From: DATLZM01 sp035559315
GTDB taxonomy: Bacteria; Actinomycetota; UBA4738; HRBIN12
DNA: 14,325 nt
Reading direction: 5' to 3'
Assembly (NCBI GenBank): GCA_035559315.1
Contig: DATMBJ010000008.1
Coordinates: forward strand, 1-14,325
Shown here: positions 6,844-14,200 of the stretch, in pieces
Position numbering within the stretch: the first letter of the stretch is position 1
Layout of the letters: each line of letters starts with the position of its first letter
Position numbers and translations under genes: made by a program
The notes under the pieces: model-generated
What the model was told of the DNA's origin: nothing
The model's database searches: none
The model's input: the letters and a program-made list of their open reading frames with translations, nothing else

Positions 6844-7734
6844 TCAGGCCGCCCGGGGCGCGGTCCACCCGCCCTCCGGGCGCTCGAACCACACGTGCAC
6901 CTGGCCGGTGCCCACCGACGCCTCGTAGTCCGAGAACAGCTCGCCCCGGGCCGTGCAGGCTCGGCCGCCGAGCGCGCCCACCATGATCAGGTAGTGGCCG
7001 AAGTGCCCCTCCGGCGAGAACCGGCGGTACTCGGGCATCCAGTCGATCACGCCGGCGTGGTCGCCCTCCCGGAACATCGCGAGGACCTTCTGGTCCGCCT
7101 CGGCGTGGGCCGGCGAGTAGACGTTCTCGATCCTGGAGGACTCCCGCTTCCGGAGCTCCTTGAACGGGAGGAACCGGTGGGACATCCCGCCCGAGGCGAG
7201 CAGCACGACCCGGCGGTCGATCCCCTCCACGGCCCGGCCGATCAGCTCGCCGAGCAGGAGGAAGTCCTCGGTCTCGGCGGTCTGGTTGATCCCCACCGAG
7301 ACCCAGCGCTCCCCGCCGTTCAGGTACGTCCACAGGTTCACGGTGCCGTAGAAGATCGGGAGGTAGGGGTCGTCGTTGGCCAGGACCCAGGTGTCGTCGC
7401 GCTCCTCGGCGAGCTTCGCCACGGCGTGGGCGAGCTCGGGATCCCCGGGGAAGTCGTAGCGGATCTGCCGCATCCCGCGGGGGAGCTCGCCCGAGGTGAA
7501 CACCCCGGTGCGGCGCTCGTGGGCCGTGATCACGTGCTCGAACGTGACGTCCCAGTGGGTGTCGAGCACCACGATCGTGTCGGGGCGGAGGCGGTCGAGC
7601 ACCTCGCTCCGCAGCCGCCGGAGCCCGGTGACGAGCGTGATCTCCTTCCCCTCGTTGATCTCGAGGCGGACCTCCTCCGGCAGCATGATGGTCGGGACGT
7701 GGGAGACGAGCCCCGCGCCGACGATCTCACCCAT
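6844..7734 (-). CDS. hpaD: Class III extradiol ring-cleavage dioxygenase, HpaD-like (LigB family)
   Basis: A 296-residue enzyme with clear resemblance to E. coli HpaD (283 residues). Shared blocks are SHVPTI (11-16), VVLDTHW (55-61), GVFTSGELP (77-85), YDFPGDPELA (93-102), LLASGGMSHRF (178-188), MPEYRRF (233-239) and SVGTGQV (273-279). HpaD opens the ring of 3,4-dihydroxyphenylacetate between C2 and C3. By analogy with LigB, His12, His60 and Glu242 should hold the iron and His186 should be the acid/base. The ATG has AGGAGG 6 nt upstream. It follows the aldehyde dehydrogenase by 18 nt, the order expected if the dioxygenase product feeds that enzyme. Related LigB enzymes cleave other catechols such as protocatechuate or 2-aminophenol, so the exact ring substrate is inferred from the partner gene. 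Confidence 0.88.
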   Translation of the reverse strand: MGEIVGAGLVSHVPTIMLPEEVRLEINEGKEITLVTGLRRLRSEVLDRLRPDTIVVLDTHWDVTFEHVITAHERRTGVFTSGELPRGMRQIRYDFPGDPELAHAVAKLAEERDDTWVLANDDPYLPIFYGTVNLWTYLNGGERWVSVGINQTAETEDFLLLGELIGRAVEGIDRRVVLLASGGMSHRFLPFKELRKRESSRIENVYSPAHAEADQKVLAMFREGDHAGVIDWMPEYRRFSPEGHFGHYLIMVGALGGRACTARGELFSDYEASVGTGQVHVWFERPEGGWTAPRAA

Positions 7735-7752
7735 CGCGTTCCTCCTCTCCTC

Positions 7753-9213
7753 TCAGCCGCCCTCGAACGGCGCCATGCACACGGCCTTCACGTCCGCGTG
7801 GAAGTCGAAGCTCCAGGTCCCGCCCTCCCGGCCGATCCCCGAGTCCCGCGCGCCGCCGAACGGGGCCCGGAGGTCCCGCACGTAGAAGCAGTTCACCCAA
7901 ACCGTCCCCGCGACGAGCCGGCGGGCGACCCGCTCCGCCCGCGCCCGGTCCCCGGTGTAGACGATGGCGGCCAGGCCGTAATCGGTGTCGTTCCCCATCG
8001 CCACCGCCTCGTCCTCGTCGTCGAAGGGCTGGAGCGTGAGGACCGGCCCGAACACCTCCTTCCGGAGCACCTCGGCGCCCTGCGGCACGTCGACGAAGAG
8101 CGTGGGGCGGTAGTAGAGCCCGCCGAGCTCCTCGTTCGGGCCGCCGCCGAGCACGGCCTTCGCCCCGGCCTCCTTCGCCCGCCGGACGAAGCCGTCCACG
8201 CGCTCCAGGTGCTCGCGGGTGATCAGCGGCCCGAGGTCCACGTCGTCGCGGCGGGGGTCGCCCTGGCGCAGCGCCCCCGCGCGCTCGAGGAACCGGTCCA
8301 GGAAGACGTCGTAGACGCCCCGCTCCACGAGGAGCCGGGTCCCGGCCAGGCAGACCTGGCCGGCGTTGTCGTACTGGTTCACGGCCTGGGCCACCGCGGC
8401 GTCGAGGTCCGCGTCGGCGAAGACCAGGAACGGGGACTTGCCGCCGAGCTCGAGCGAGACCGGCGTGAGGTTCCTCCCGGCGGCCGCCGCCACCAGCCGG
8501 CCGGTCTCGACCGAGCCGGTGAACGAGATCCGGTCCACGTCCGGGTGGGCGACGAGCGCCGCGCCGGCCTCCTCCCCGATCCCCTGGACCACGTTGAAGA
8601 CCCCGTCCGGGAGCCCCGCCTCCCGGGCCAGGTCGGCGAAGAGCGAGGCGGTGAGCGGCGCCCACTCGGGGGGCTTGAGCACCACCGTGTTCCCGGCCGC
8701 GAGCGCCGGGGCGAACCGCCAGGTGGCGAGCATCAGGGGCGCGTTCCACGGCGTGATGACGACCGCCACGCCCGCCGGGTCCCATTCCACCCGCGTGCGG
8801 TGGCCGCGCGTCTCCAGCTCGTCGTGGCGGAGCTCCAGGAGCCGGTCGGCGAAGAACCGGAGGTTGCGGGCGACGCGGGGCATCACCGAGTTCCGCATGG
8901 AGCGGAGCAGCGAGCCATTGTCCCGGGTCTCGACCGCGGCGAGCTCCGGGACGTGCTCCTCGACGAGGTCGGCGATCCGGTGGAGGATCCGCGCCCGCTC
9001 CTCGGGCGGGGTCTCGGCCCAGGCGGGGAACGCCTCCCGGGCGGCCCGGACCGCCCGGTCGGCCTCCTCCGGCCCGCCCCGGGCGACCTCGGCGATCGTG
9101 GCCTCGTCGATCGGGGAGACGTCGGCGAAGACGTCCGCCGAACCGACGCGCTCGCCCCCGATCCAGTGCTCGGTGGAGACCTCGACGCCCTCGACGAGAG
9201 CCGTCCGGCCCAT
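7753..9213 (-). CDS. hpaE: Aldehyde dehydrogenase, HpaE-like (5-carboxymethyl-2-hydroxymuconic semialdehyde type)
   Basis: A 486-residue NAD(P)-dependent dehydrogenase with all catalytic elements. These are TPWNAP with oxyanion Asn157, the cofactor loop FTGSVETGR (231-239), LELGGKSP with base Glu255, and GQVCLAG with nucleophile Cys288. The C-terminal VRDLRAPFGG and SGIGREGGTWSFDF blocks resemble HpaE, which oxidises the semialdehyde formed by HpaD. This gene lies first in the operon, 18 nt before hpaD and 45 nt downstream of the expected transcription start, so it has a short leader. The ATG 9213 has GGAGG only 3 nt upstream; no alternative start codon lies near. Related dehydrogenases act on betaine or phenylacetaldehyde, so it might also oxidise the aldehyde made from the amine. 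The HpaD neighbour makes the semialdehyde the first choice. Confidence 0.88.
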   Translation of the reverse strand: MGRTALVEGVEVSTEHWIGGERVGSADVFADVSPIDEATIAEVARGGPEEADRAVRAAREAFPAWAETPPEERARILHRIADLVEEHVPELAAVETRDNGSLLRSMRNSVMPRVARNLRFFADRLLELRHDELETRGHRTRVEWDPAGVAVVITPWNAPLMLATWRFAPALAAGNTVVLKPPEWAPLTASLFADLAREAGLPDGVFNVVQGIGEEAGAALVAHPDVDRISFTGSVETGRLVAAAAGRNLTPVSLELGGKSPFLVFADADLDAAVAQAVNQYDNAGQVCLAGTRLLVERGVYDVFLDRFLERAGALRQGDPRRDDVDLGPLITREHLERVDGFVRRAKEAGAKAVLGGGPNEELGGLYYRPTLFVDVPQGAEVLRKEVFGPVLTLQPFDDEDEAVAMGNDTDYGLAAIVYTGDRARAERVARRLVAGTVWVNCFYVRDLRAPFGGARDSGIGREGGTWSFDFHADVKAVCMAPFEGG

Positions 9214-9246
9214 CTCCCTCCGTCGAACGCCCGCCCCTCGAGCGAA

Positions 9247-9264
9247 TCGTTTGGAACCGAAGGA
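9247..9264. promoter_or_regulatory. Candidate MarR operator over the operon's transcription start
   Basis: An imperfect 18-bp palindrome, TCGTTTGG-AA-CCGAAGGA, with six of eight arm pairs matching. It begins directly behind the -10 box and covers the expected +1 (about 9258). MarR proteins commonly bind 16-20-bp palindromes placed like this and block the promoter. The AT-richer core stands out from the surrounding GC-rich DNA. A link to the MarR protein of the operon is inferred. Confidence 0.45.
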
Positions 9265-9293
9265 AAGCTACGGCGGGGTCCCGCGCGTGTCAA
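9265..9293 (-). promoter_or_regulatory. Sigma-70-type promoter of the aromatic catabolic operon
   Basis: Read on the minus strand, TTGACA (9293-9288) is a perfect -35 box. It is followed after exactly 17 nt by TAGCTT (9270-9265), a good -10 box. Transcription would start near 9258, giving a leader of about 45 nt before the aldehyde dehydrogenase ATG. This is the best promoter in the window and the only strong one for the five-gene operon. Confidence 0.75.
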
Positions 9294-9346
9294 GGCGGCG
9301 CGATGCGCAACGCAGCCCTCCCCCTCGTCCGTCGCGACGTGGTTCG

Positions 9347-10486
9347 ATGCCTCCGATGCCGGAGGAGCAGGACCCCCGTGTCCCCACCCGCGACGAGATC
9401 GAGGAGGCCGCGAACCGGATCGCCCCGTTCGTCCGCCGCACGCCGGTGGTCGCGCTCGAGCCGGGGGCCTTCCGCGTCCCCGGCCGGCTCGTCCTCGAAC
9501 TTGAGCAGCTCCAGCACACCGGTTCGTTCAAGGTCCGGGGGGCGTTCAACCGGCTCCTCCGGGCCGAGGTGGGGCCGGCGGGCGTGGTGGCGGCGTCGGG
9601 AGGGAACCACGGGCTCGCGGTGGCCCACGCCGCGCGGGTGCTGGGGTACGGGGCCGAGATCTTCGTGCCCGAGACCTCGCCCGCGGCGAAGGTGGACCGG
9701 ATCCGTGCCCTGGGAGCGACGGTCCGAGTGGTCCCCGGCTACTACGCCCAGGCCCTGGCGGCGAGCGAGGAGCGGGTCCGGGAGACCGGCGCGCTCGCGG
9801 TCCACGCCTATGACCAGCCGGAGGTCGTGGCCGGCCAGGGGACCCTGGGGTGGCAGCTCTCCCAGCAGGTGCCGGGGCTCGATACGGTCCTCGTGGCGGT
9901 GGGCGGGGGCGGGCTCATCGCGGGGATCGCCTCGTGGTTCCGGGGCGACGTTCGGGTGGTGGGGGTGGAGCCGGAGGGCTGCCCCACGCTGACCCGGGCG
10001 CTGGAGGCGGGCCGGCCGGTGGACGTGGAGGTGGGCGGGCTGGCCGCCGACTCGCTCGGGGCGGCCCGGGCCGGACGGATCGCGCTGGCCGCGGCGGAGC
10101 GGTTCGTCGACCACGTCGTGCTCGTGCCGGACGAGGCGATCGTGCGCGCGCAGCGGGAGCTCTGGTCGACGGCCCGGGTGGTCGCGGAACCGGGCGCGGC
10201 GGCGCCGCTCGCGGCGCTCCTGAGCGGCCGCTACGTGCCAGGTGGCGAGGAGCGCGTCGCGCTGGTCGTGTCGGGCGCGAACACCGACCCGGCCGCCGTC
10301 GCGTCGGCGGCGGCCGGGCTATCCGCGGCCGGCGAGGGTCTGCTCCCGTTCGCGGTCGAGCGACCGGAGGTCGTCGGGGACCGGCGGCAGGTCCCGCCGA
10401 CCACGCCGGCCGATGGCCCATCCGAGCGCGAGGGCGGCCGCGGCGGCGCCGAGCGCGCCGAGCCAGACGCCACCACTCCCTCCTGA
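9347..10486 (+). CDS. Threonine/serine dehydratase-family PLP enzyme (fold type II)
   Basis: A 379-residue protein counted from ATG 9347. PLP-binding Lys62 lies in HTGSFKVRGA (57-66). SGGNHG (84-89) and the phosphate-binding GGGGLIAG (186-193) follow, and S309 in VVSGANTD (307-314) fits the PLP pyridine contact. The family deaminates threonine or serine, or racemises amino acids. The conserved core ends near residue 320, a normal length. The remaining 55 or so residues are Pro/Arg/Gly-rich and are encoded opposite the 3' end of the convergent membrane-protein gene, so they are probably not conserved. No ribosome site precedes ATG 9347 or the second in-frame ATG at 9356; the start is uncertain and the mRNA may be leaderless. 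It is divergent from the aromatic operon, with 133 nt between them. No regulatory ACT domain is present, which suggests a catabolic type. Confidence 0.88.
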   Translation: MPPMPEEQDPRVPTRDEIEEAANRIAPFVRRTPVVALEPGAFRVPGRLVLELEQLQHTGSFKVRGAFNRLLRAEVGPAGVVAASGGNHGLAVAHAARVLGYGAEIFVPETSPAAKVDRIRALGATVRVVPGYYAQALAASEERVRETGALAVHAYDQPEVVAGQGTLGWQLSQQVPGLDTVLVAVGGGGLIAGIASWFRGDVRVVGVEPEGCPTLTRALEAGRPVDVEVGGLAADSLGAARAGRIALAAAERFVDHVVLVPDEAIVRAQRELWSTARVVAEPGAAAPLAALLSGRYVPGGEERVALVVSGANTDPAAVASAAAGLSAAGEGLLPFAVERPEVVGDRRQVPPTTPADGPSEREGGRGGAERAEPDATTPS

Positions 10487-11170
10487 CGCCTCCTCGGCTC
10501 GGACCCATCGGCGTTCGAGGTCGCGGACGAGCGCCGAGAGATGGTCCACCCGCGCCTCGAGGAGCGCCCGGGGCCCGTCCTCCGCCACCGCCTCCAGCTC
10601 CCGGATCCGGTCCCGGACCGCCCGGAGCCGGCGCCGCGCCTCGCGCAGCTCCAGGCCCAGCTCGTCCACCCTCCGCGCCAGGTGGGCCGTGAAGCGGTCC
10701 GGGGCCACGAGCACCCGGCTCGGCACGATGTCCCCCAGTGGCCGGGTGCAGCCGGCGTCGCAGAACATCAGGGCGTACGCACCGGGTGGGAGCGGGGGGA
10801 CGACGAACGACGCCCGAGCGTGGGCCAGGTTGAGGTCGAACCCCGACAGCCGGACCCGCCCCACCTCGAACGCCCGCGCCGATCCCAGCTCCCACCACGG
10901 GCCGGGGTTCGCGACCCGCATCGCCTCCTCCAGCGGGTCCCAGTCGAACCCCCGGACGAGGTACACGCGGAAGTCGCCCCCGGAGCGGGCCCGCTCCGCG
11001 GCCTCGGTCGAGCGGAACGCGAACCCGGTCCCGACGCGCACCCGGTCCCCCGGGGCCAGGTGGCGGTCCCCGAGGTCGAGGGATGACCACCAGCCCCCGG
11101 CCACCGCCGCGGGGGCGGGCGCGAGGAGGAGCACGGGCGCCGCCAGCAGCACCGCCGGCCACCGTCGCAT
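10319..11170 (-). CDS. Secreted, C-terminally membrane-anchored protein of unknown function with a coiled coil
   Basis: A 283-residue protein that I do not recognise. It has a Sec-type signal peptide (MRRW, a hydrophobic stretch, and APAAVA before the likely cut at 24/25). A beta-rich domain follows (about 27-157) with WWSSLDLGDRHLAPGDRV, PLPPGAYALMFCDAG and a close Cys pair (C137, C141) that may form a disulfide. Next come a heptad-like, Arg/Glu-rich coiled coil (about 160-222), one membrane helix (about 234-253) and a charged cytoplasmic tail (RRGRRD onward). The domain order suggests an extracytoplasmic sensor or binding domain held on the membrane, possibly oligomeric. ATG 11170 is chosen because GGAGG lies 8 nt upstream; two GTG codons at 11179 and 11176 are alternatives. 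The last 168 nt overlap the dehydratase tail. The membrane helix is encoded near that overlap, which shows this strand is truly coding there. Confidence 0.82.
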   Translation of the reverse strand: MRRWPAVLLAAPVLLLAPAPAAVAGGWWSSLDLGDRHLAPGDRVRVGTGFAFRSTEAAERARSGGDFRVYLVRGFDWDPLEEAMRVANPGPWWELGSARAFEVGRVRLSGFDLNLAHARASFVVPPLPPGAYALMFCDAGCTRPLGDIVPSRVLVAPDRFTAHLARRVDELGLELREARRRLRAVRDRIRELEAVAEDGPRALLEARVDHLSALVRDLERRWVRAEEASGGSGGVWLGALGAAAAALALGWAIGRRGRRDLPPVPDDLRSLDREREQTLAGRG

Positions 11171-11178
11171 CGGCACCA

Positions 11179-11183
11179 CCTCC
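11179..11183 (-). promoter_or_regulatory. Ribosome binding site deciding the start of the anchored protein
   Basis: GGAGG on the minus strand lies 8 nt before ATG 11170. It overlaps the first GTG candidate (11179) and sits too close to the second, so ATG is favoured. Confidence 0.5.
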
Positions 11184-11254
11184 GCGAGGAAGACCGGTCG
11201 CCCGGCCGCGGGGTTCCCTCGGAGAGGGAGCTATGCCGGCAACCGCGACCTCCG

Positions 11255-11260
11255 TAGACT
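11255..11260 (+). promoter_or_regulatory. -10 box placed for a leaderless transcript of the cyclase/ATPase gene
   Basis: TAGACT (TANNNT) ends 6 nt before GTG 11267, so transcription would start at or next to the start codon. The TAG at 11255-11257 is also an in-frame stop, which rules out any earlier start. No ribosome site lies before the GTG. The -35 region (TATGCC at 11232-11237, 17-nt spacing) is poor. Confidence 0.55.
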
Positions 11261-11266
11261 CGTGCC

Positions 11267-14200
11267 GTGCCGACCTGCCCCGCCTGCGGCCAGGAGAACC
11301 CCGAGGGCTTCCGGTTCTGCGGCTCGTGCGGCGCGTCGCTCGAGACGCCGCCGCCCGGGGAGGAGCGGAAGGTCGTCACGGTCCTCTTCGTGGATCTGGT
11401 CGGCTTCACCTCGCGGGCCGACCGGGCCGACCCGGAGGACGTTCGGGCCATCCTCCGTCCCTACCACGCCTTGCTCCGCCGGGAGATCGACCGGTGGGGC
11501 GGGACCCTGGAGAGGTTCGTGGGCGACGCCGCGATGGCCGTGTTCGGCGCCCCGGTGGCGCGCGAGGACGATCCGGAGCGCGCGGTCCGGGCCGCGCTCA
11601 GGATCCTCGAGGAGCTCCCCGACCTCAACCGGGAGCACGGGCTCGACCTCGAGGTCCGGGCGGGGATCGCCACCGGCGAGGCGCTCGTCACGCTGGGGGC
11701 CCGGCCCGAGGCCGGGGAGGGGATCGTGGCCGGGGACGTCGTGAACACCGCGGCCCGCCTCCAGGCGGCCGCCCCGGTGGGGGCGATCGTGGTGGGCGAG
11801 GGGACGTACCGCGCGACGCGGGAGGCGATCGACTTCCAGGCGCTCGAGCCGATCCGCCTGAAGGGCAAGGCCGAGCCGGTCCCCGCCTGGCGGGTGCTCG
11901 GGGCGCGGAGCCGGTTCGGGACCGACCTGGAGCAGCCCCGGACGCCGTTCGTCGGCCGGGACGACGACCTGGCGGTGCTCCAGCAGGCCTACCGGCGGGC
12001 GGTCCGGGAGCGCTCGCTCCAGCTCGTCACCGTGACCGGCGAGCCCGGCGTGGGGAAGACCCGGCTCGTCACGGAGCTGCGGCGGTGGGTGGACGACCGG
12101 CCGGAGATCGTGTCGTGGCGCCAGGGCCGGTGCCTGCCCTACGGCGAGGGGGTCGCGTTCTGGGCGATCGGCGAGATCGTGAAGGCGCAGGCCGGGATCC
12201 TGGAGTCCGACGGCCCCGAGGCGGCCCGTCGGAAGCTGGGCGAGGCGGTCGAGGCGGTCGTCGAGGACCCGCGCGACCGGGGCTGGCTCCTCGGCGCGCT
12301 GGGCCCGCTCGTCGGGCTCGGCGGCGACCAGGGCCTCGACCGGGGGGAGTCGTTCGGGGCGTGGCGCACCTTCCTGGAGGCGGTGGCGCAGGCCCGTCCG
12401 CTCGTCCTCGTGATCGAGGACCTCCACTGGGCGGACGAGGGGCTGCTCGGGTTCCTCGAGGAGACGCTCGACCGCACCACCGACGTACCGCTGCTCGTGC
12501 TCTGCACCGCGCGACCGGAGCTCTACGATCGCCACCCGAGCTGGGGCGGTGGGAAACGGAACTCCACGACCGTCGCGCTCTCCCCCCTCTCCGACGAGGA
12601 GACGGCGAGGCTCGTGGCCGCGATCCTCGATCAGGCGGTCCTCCCGGCCGAGACCCAGCGCGTGCTGCTCGAACAGGCCGGCGGGAACCCGCTGTACGCG
12701 GAGGAGTTCACCAAGATGCTCGTCGACCGGGGGACCCTCTCCCGCGACGGCGGGACCTGGGCGATCCGGGAGGGGGCGGCGATCCCGGTCCCCGAGACCG
12801 TCCACGCGATCATCGCCGCCCGCCTGGACACGCTTACCCCGGACCGCAAGGCCCTCCTCCAGGACGCGGCGGTCGTGGGGAAGGTGTTCTGGTCGGGCGC
12901 CCTCGCCTCGATGGCCGGCACGGACGAGTCGGCCGTCCGCGAGGCCATGCACGAGCTCGCCCGGAAGGAGCTCGTCCGGGAGGCCCGCCGCTCCTCGGTC
13001 GAGGGGCAGGCGGAGTACGCGTTCTGGCACGCGCTGGTCCGCGACGTCGCCTACGGCCAGATCCCGAGGGCCGCGCGGATCGGGAAGCACCGGGCGGCCG
13101 CCGCCTGGATCGAGCGGCTGGCCGGGGACCGCGTCGCGGACGTCGCGGAGCTGCTCGCGCACCACCTCGGCAGCGCGCTCGAGCTGGCCGTCGCGTCGGG
13201 GCTGGAGGCGGAGGCCGCGGAGCTCCGGGAGCAGGCCCGGCGCGTGTTCGTCCTGGCCGGCGACCGGGTGCGGTACCTCGACGAGCGGCGGGCAGCCGGT
13301 TACTACCGCCGCGCCCTGGAGCTCACCCCGGAGGGACACCCCGAGCACCCCGAGATCCTGGTCAGGTGGTCGGACGCGGCGAGCGACGTCGGGTTGATCG
13401 GCTTCGACGAGGCGCGGCGGGGGTTCGAGCGGGCCATCGAGGCCTTCCGGGCCCGCGGCGACCACCGGCGAGCGGCCGACGCGATGGCCCGGTACTCCTT
13501 CCCGCTGTGGGTCCGCGGCGAGGGCGCCCGCGCGCTGGACCTCGCGCGGAGGGCCGTCGAGCTCCTCGAGCGAGAGGGCCCGAGCCACGACCTGGCGAGC
13601 GCATGGGCGAGCCTCGCGCCCCGGCTCTTCTTCGCCCGCCAGACCCGGGCGAGCCTGGAGGCGGCCGAGCGGGCCCTCGAGCTCTGCCGCGAGCTCGACC
13701 TGCCGGCCCTGGCCGCCCGGGCCCTCCAGGTGCGGGGGATGGCCCGCTGCGACCTCAACGACCTCTGGGGTCTCGAGGACCTCCGGGAGGCGCTCCGGGC
13801 GGTCCGCGACCTGGGCCTCGGGGCGCAGCCCACGACCACCGCCCACATCAACCTGAGCTGGTGGGTGTGGCTCACGGAGGGACCGCTGCCCGCGATCCGG
13901 CTCCACCGTGAGGCCATCGCGGCCTGGGAGCGTCGGGGCCTGGGGACGCACGTGTGGGTGACCGGGGAGCTGTGCTGGCTCCTGTTCGACGCGGGTCGGT
14001 GGGACGAGCTCCTCGAGGCGGCGGCGACCGTCCTCGACGAGGAGGAACGGGCCGGGGACGCGTGGCAGCCGGGGACCATGGCCCTCACGATGCGCTCCTT
14101 CGTCGACGCGCACCGGGGGCGGGCGACGGAGGCGCTGGCCCGCGTCTCCGAGCTCGCCGCCCGGGCCCGGCGGGTCGAGGACTCCCAGATCCTGGTCCCC

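Noticed and set aside
6895..9504. Very long plus-strand open frame opposite the hpaD and hpaE-like genes
   Set aside because: It is a mirror of the minus-strand genes, a GC-bias effect. Its translation is Arg/Pro/Gly/His-rich, has no recognisable domain, and runs across the operon promoter.
9303..9992. Alternative plus-strand frame starting with ATG 9303
   Set aside because: It is out of frame with the PLP-enzyme motifs and gives Arg/Ser/Pro-rich sequence; no ribosome site.
11083..13911. Long plus-strand frame over the cyclase/ATPase gene
   Set aside because: The frame with the zinc ribbon, cyclase and Walker motifs starts at 11267 and is clearly the coding one. This frame gives low-complexity Arg/Gly/Pro sequence.
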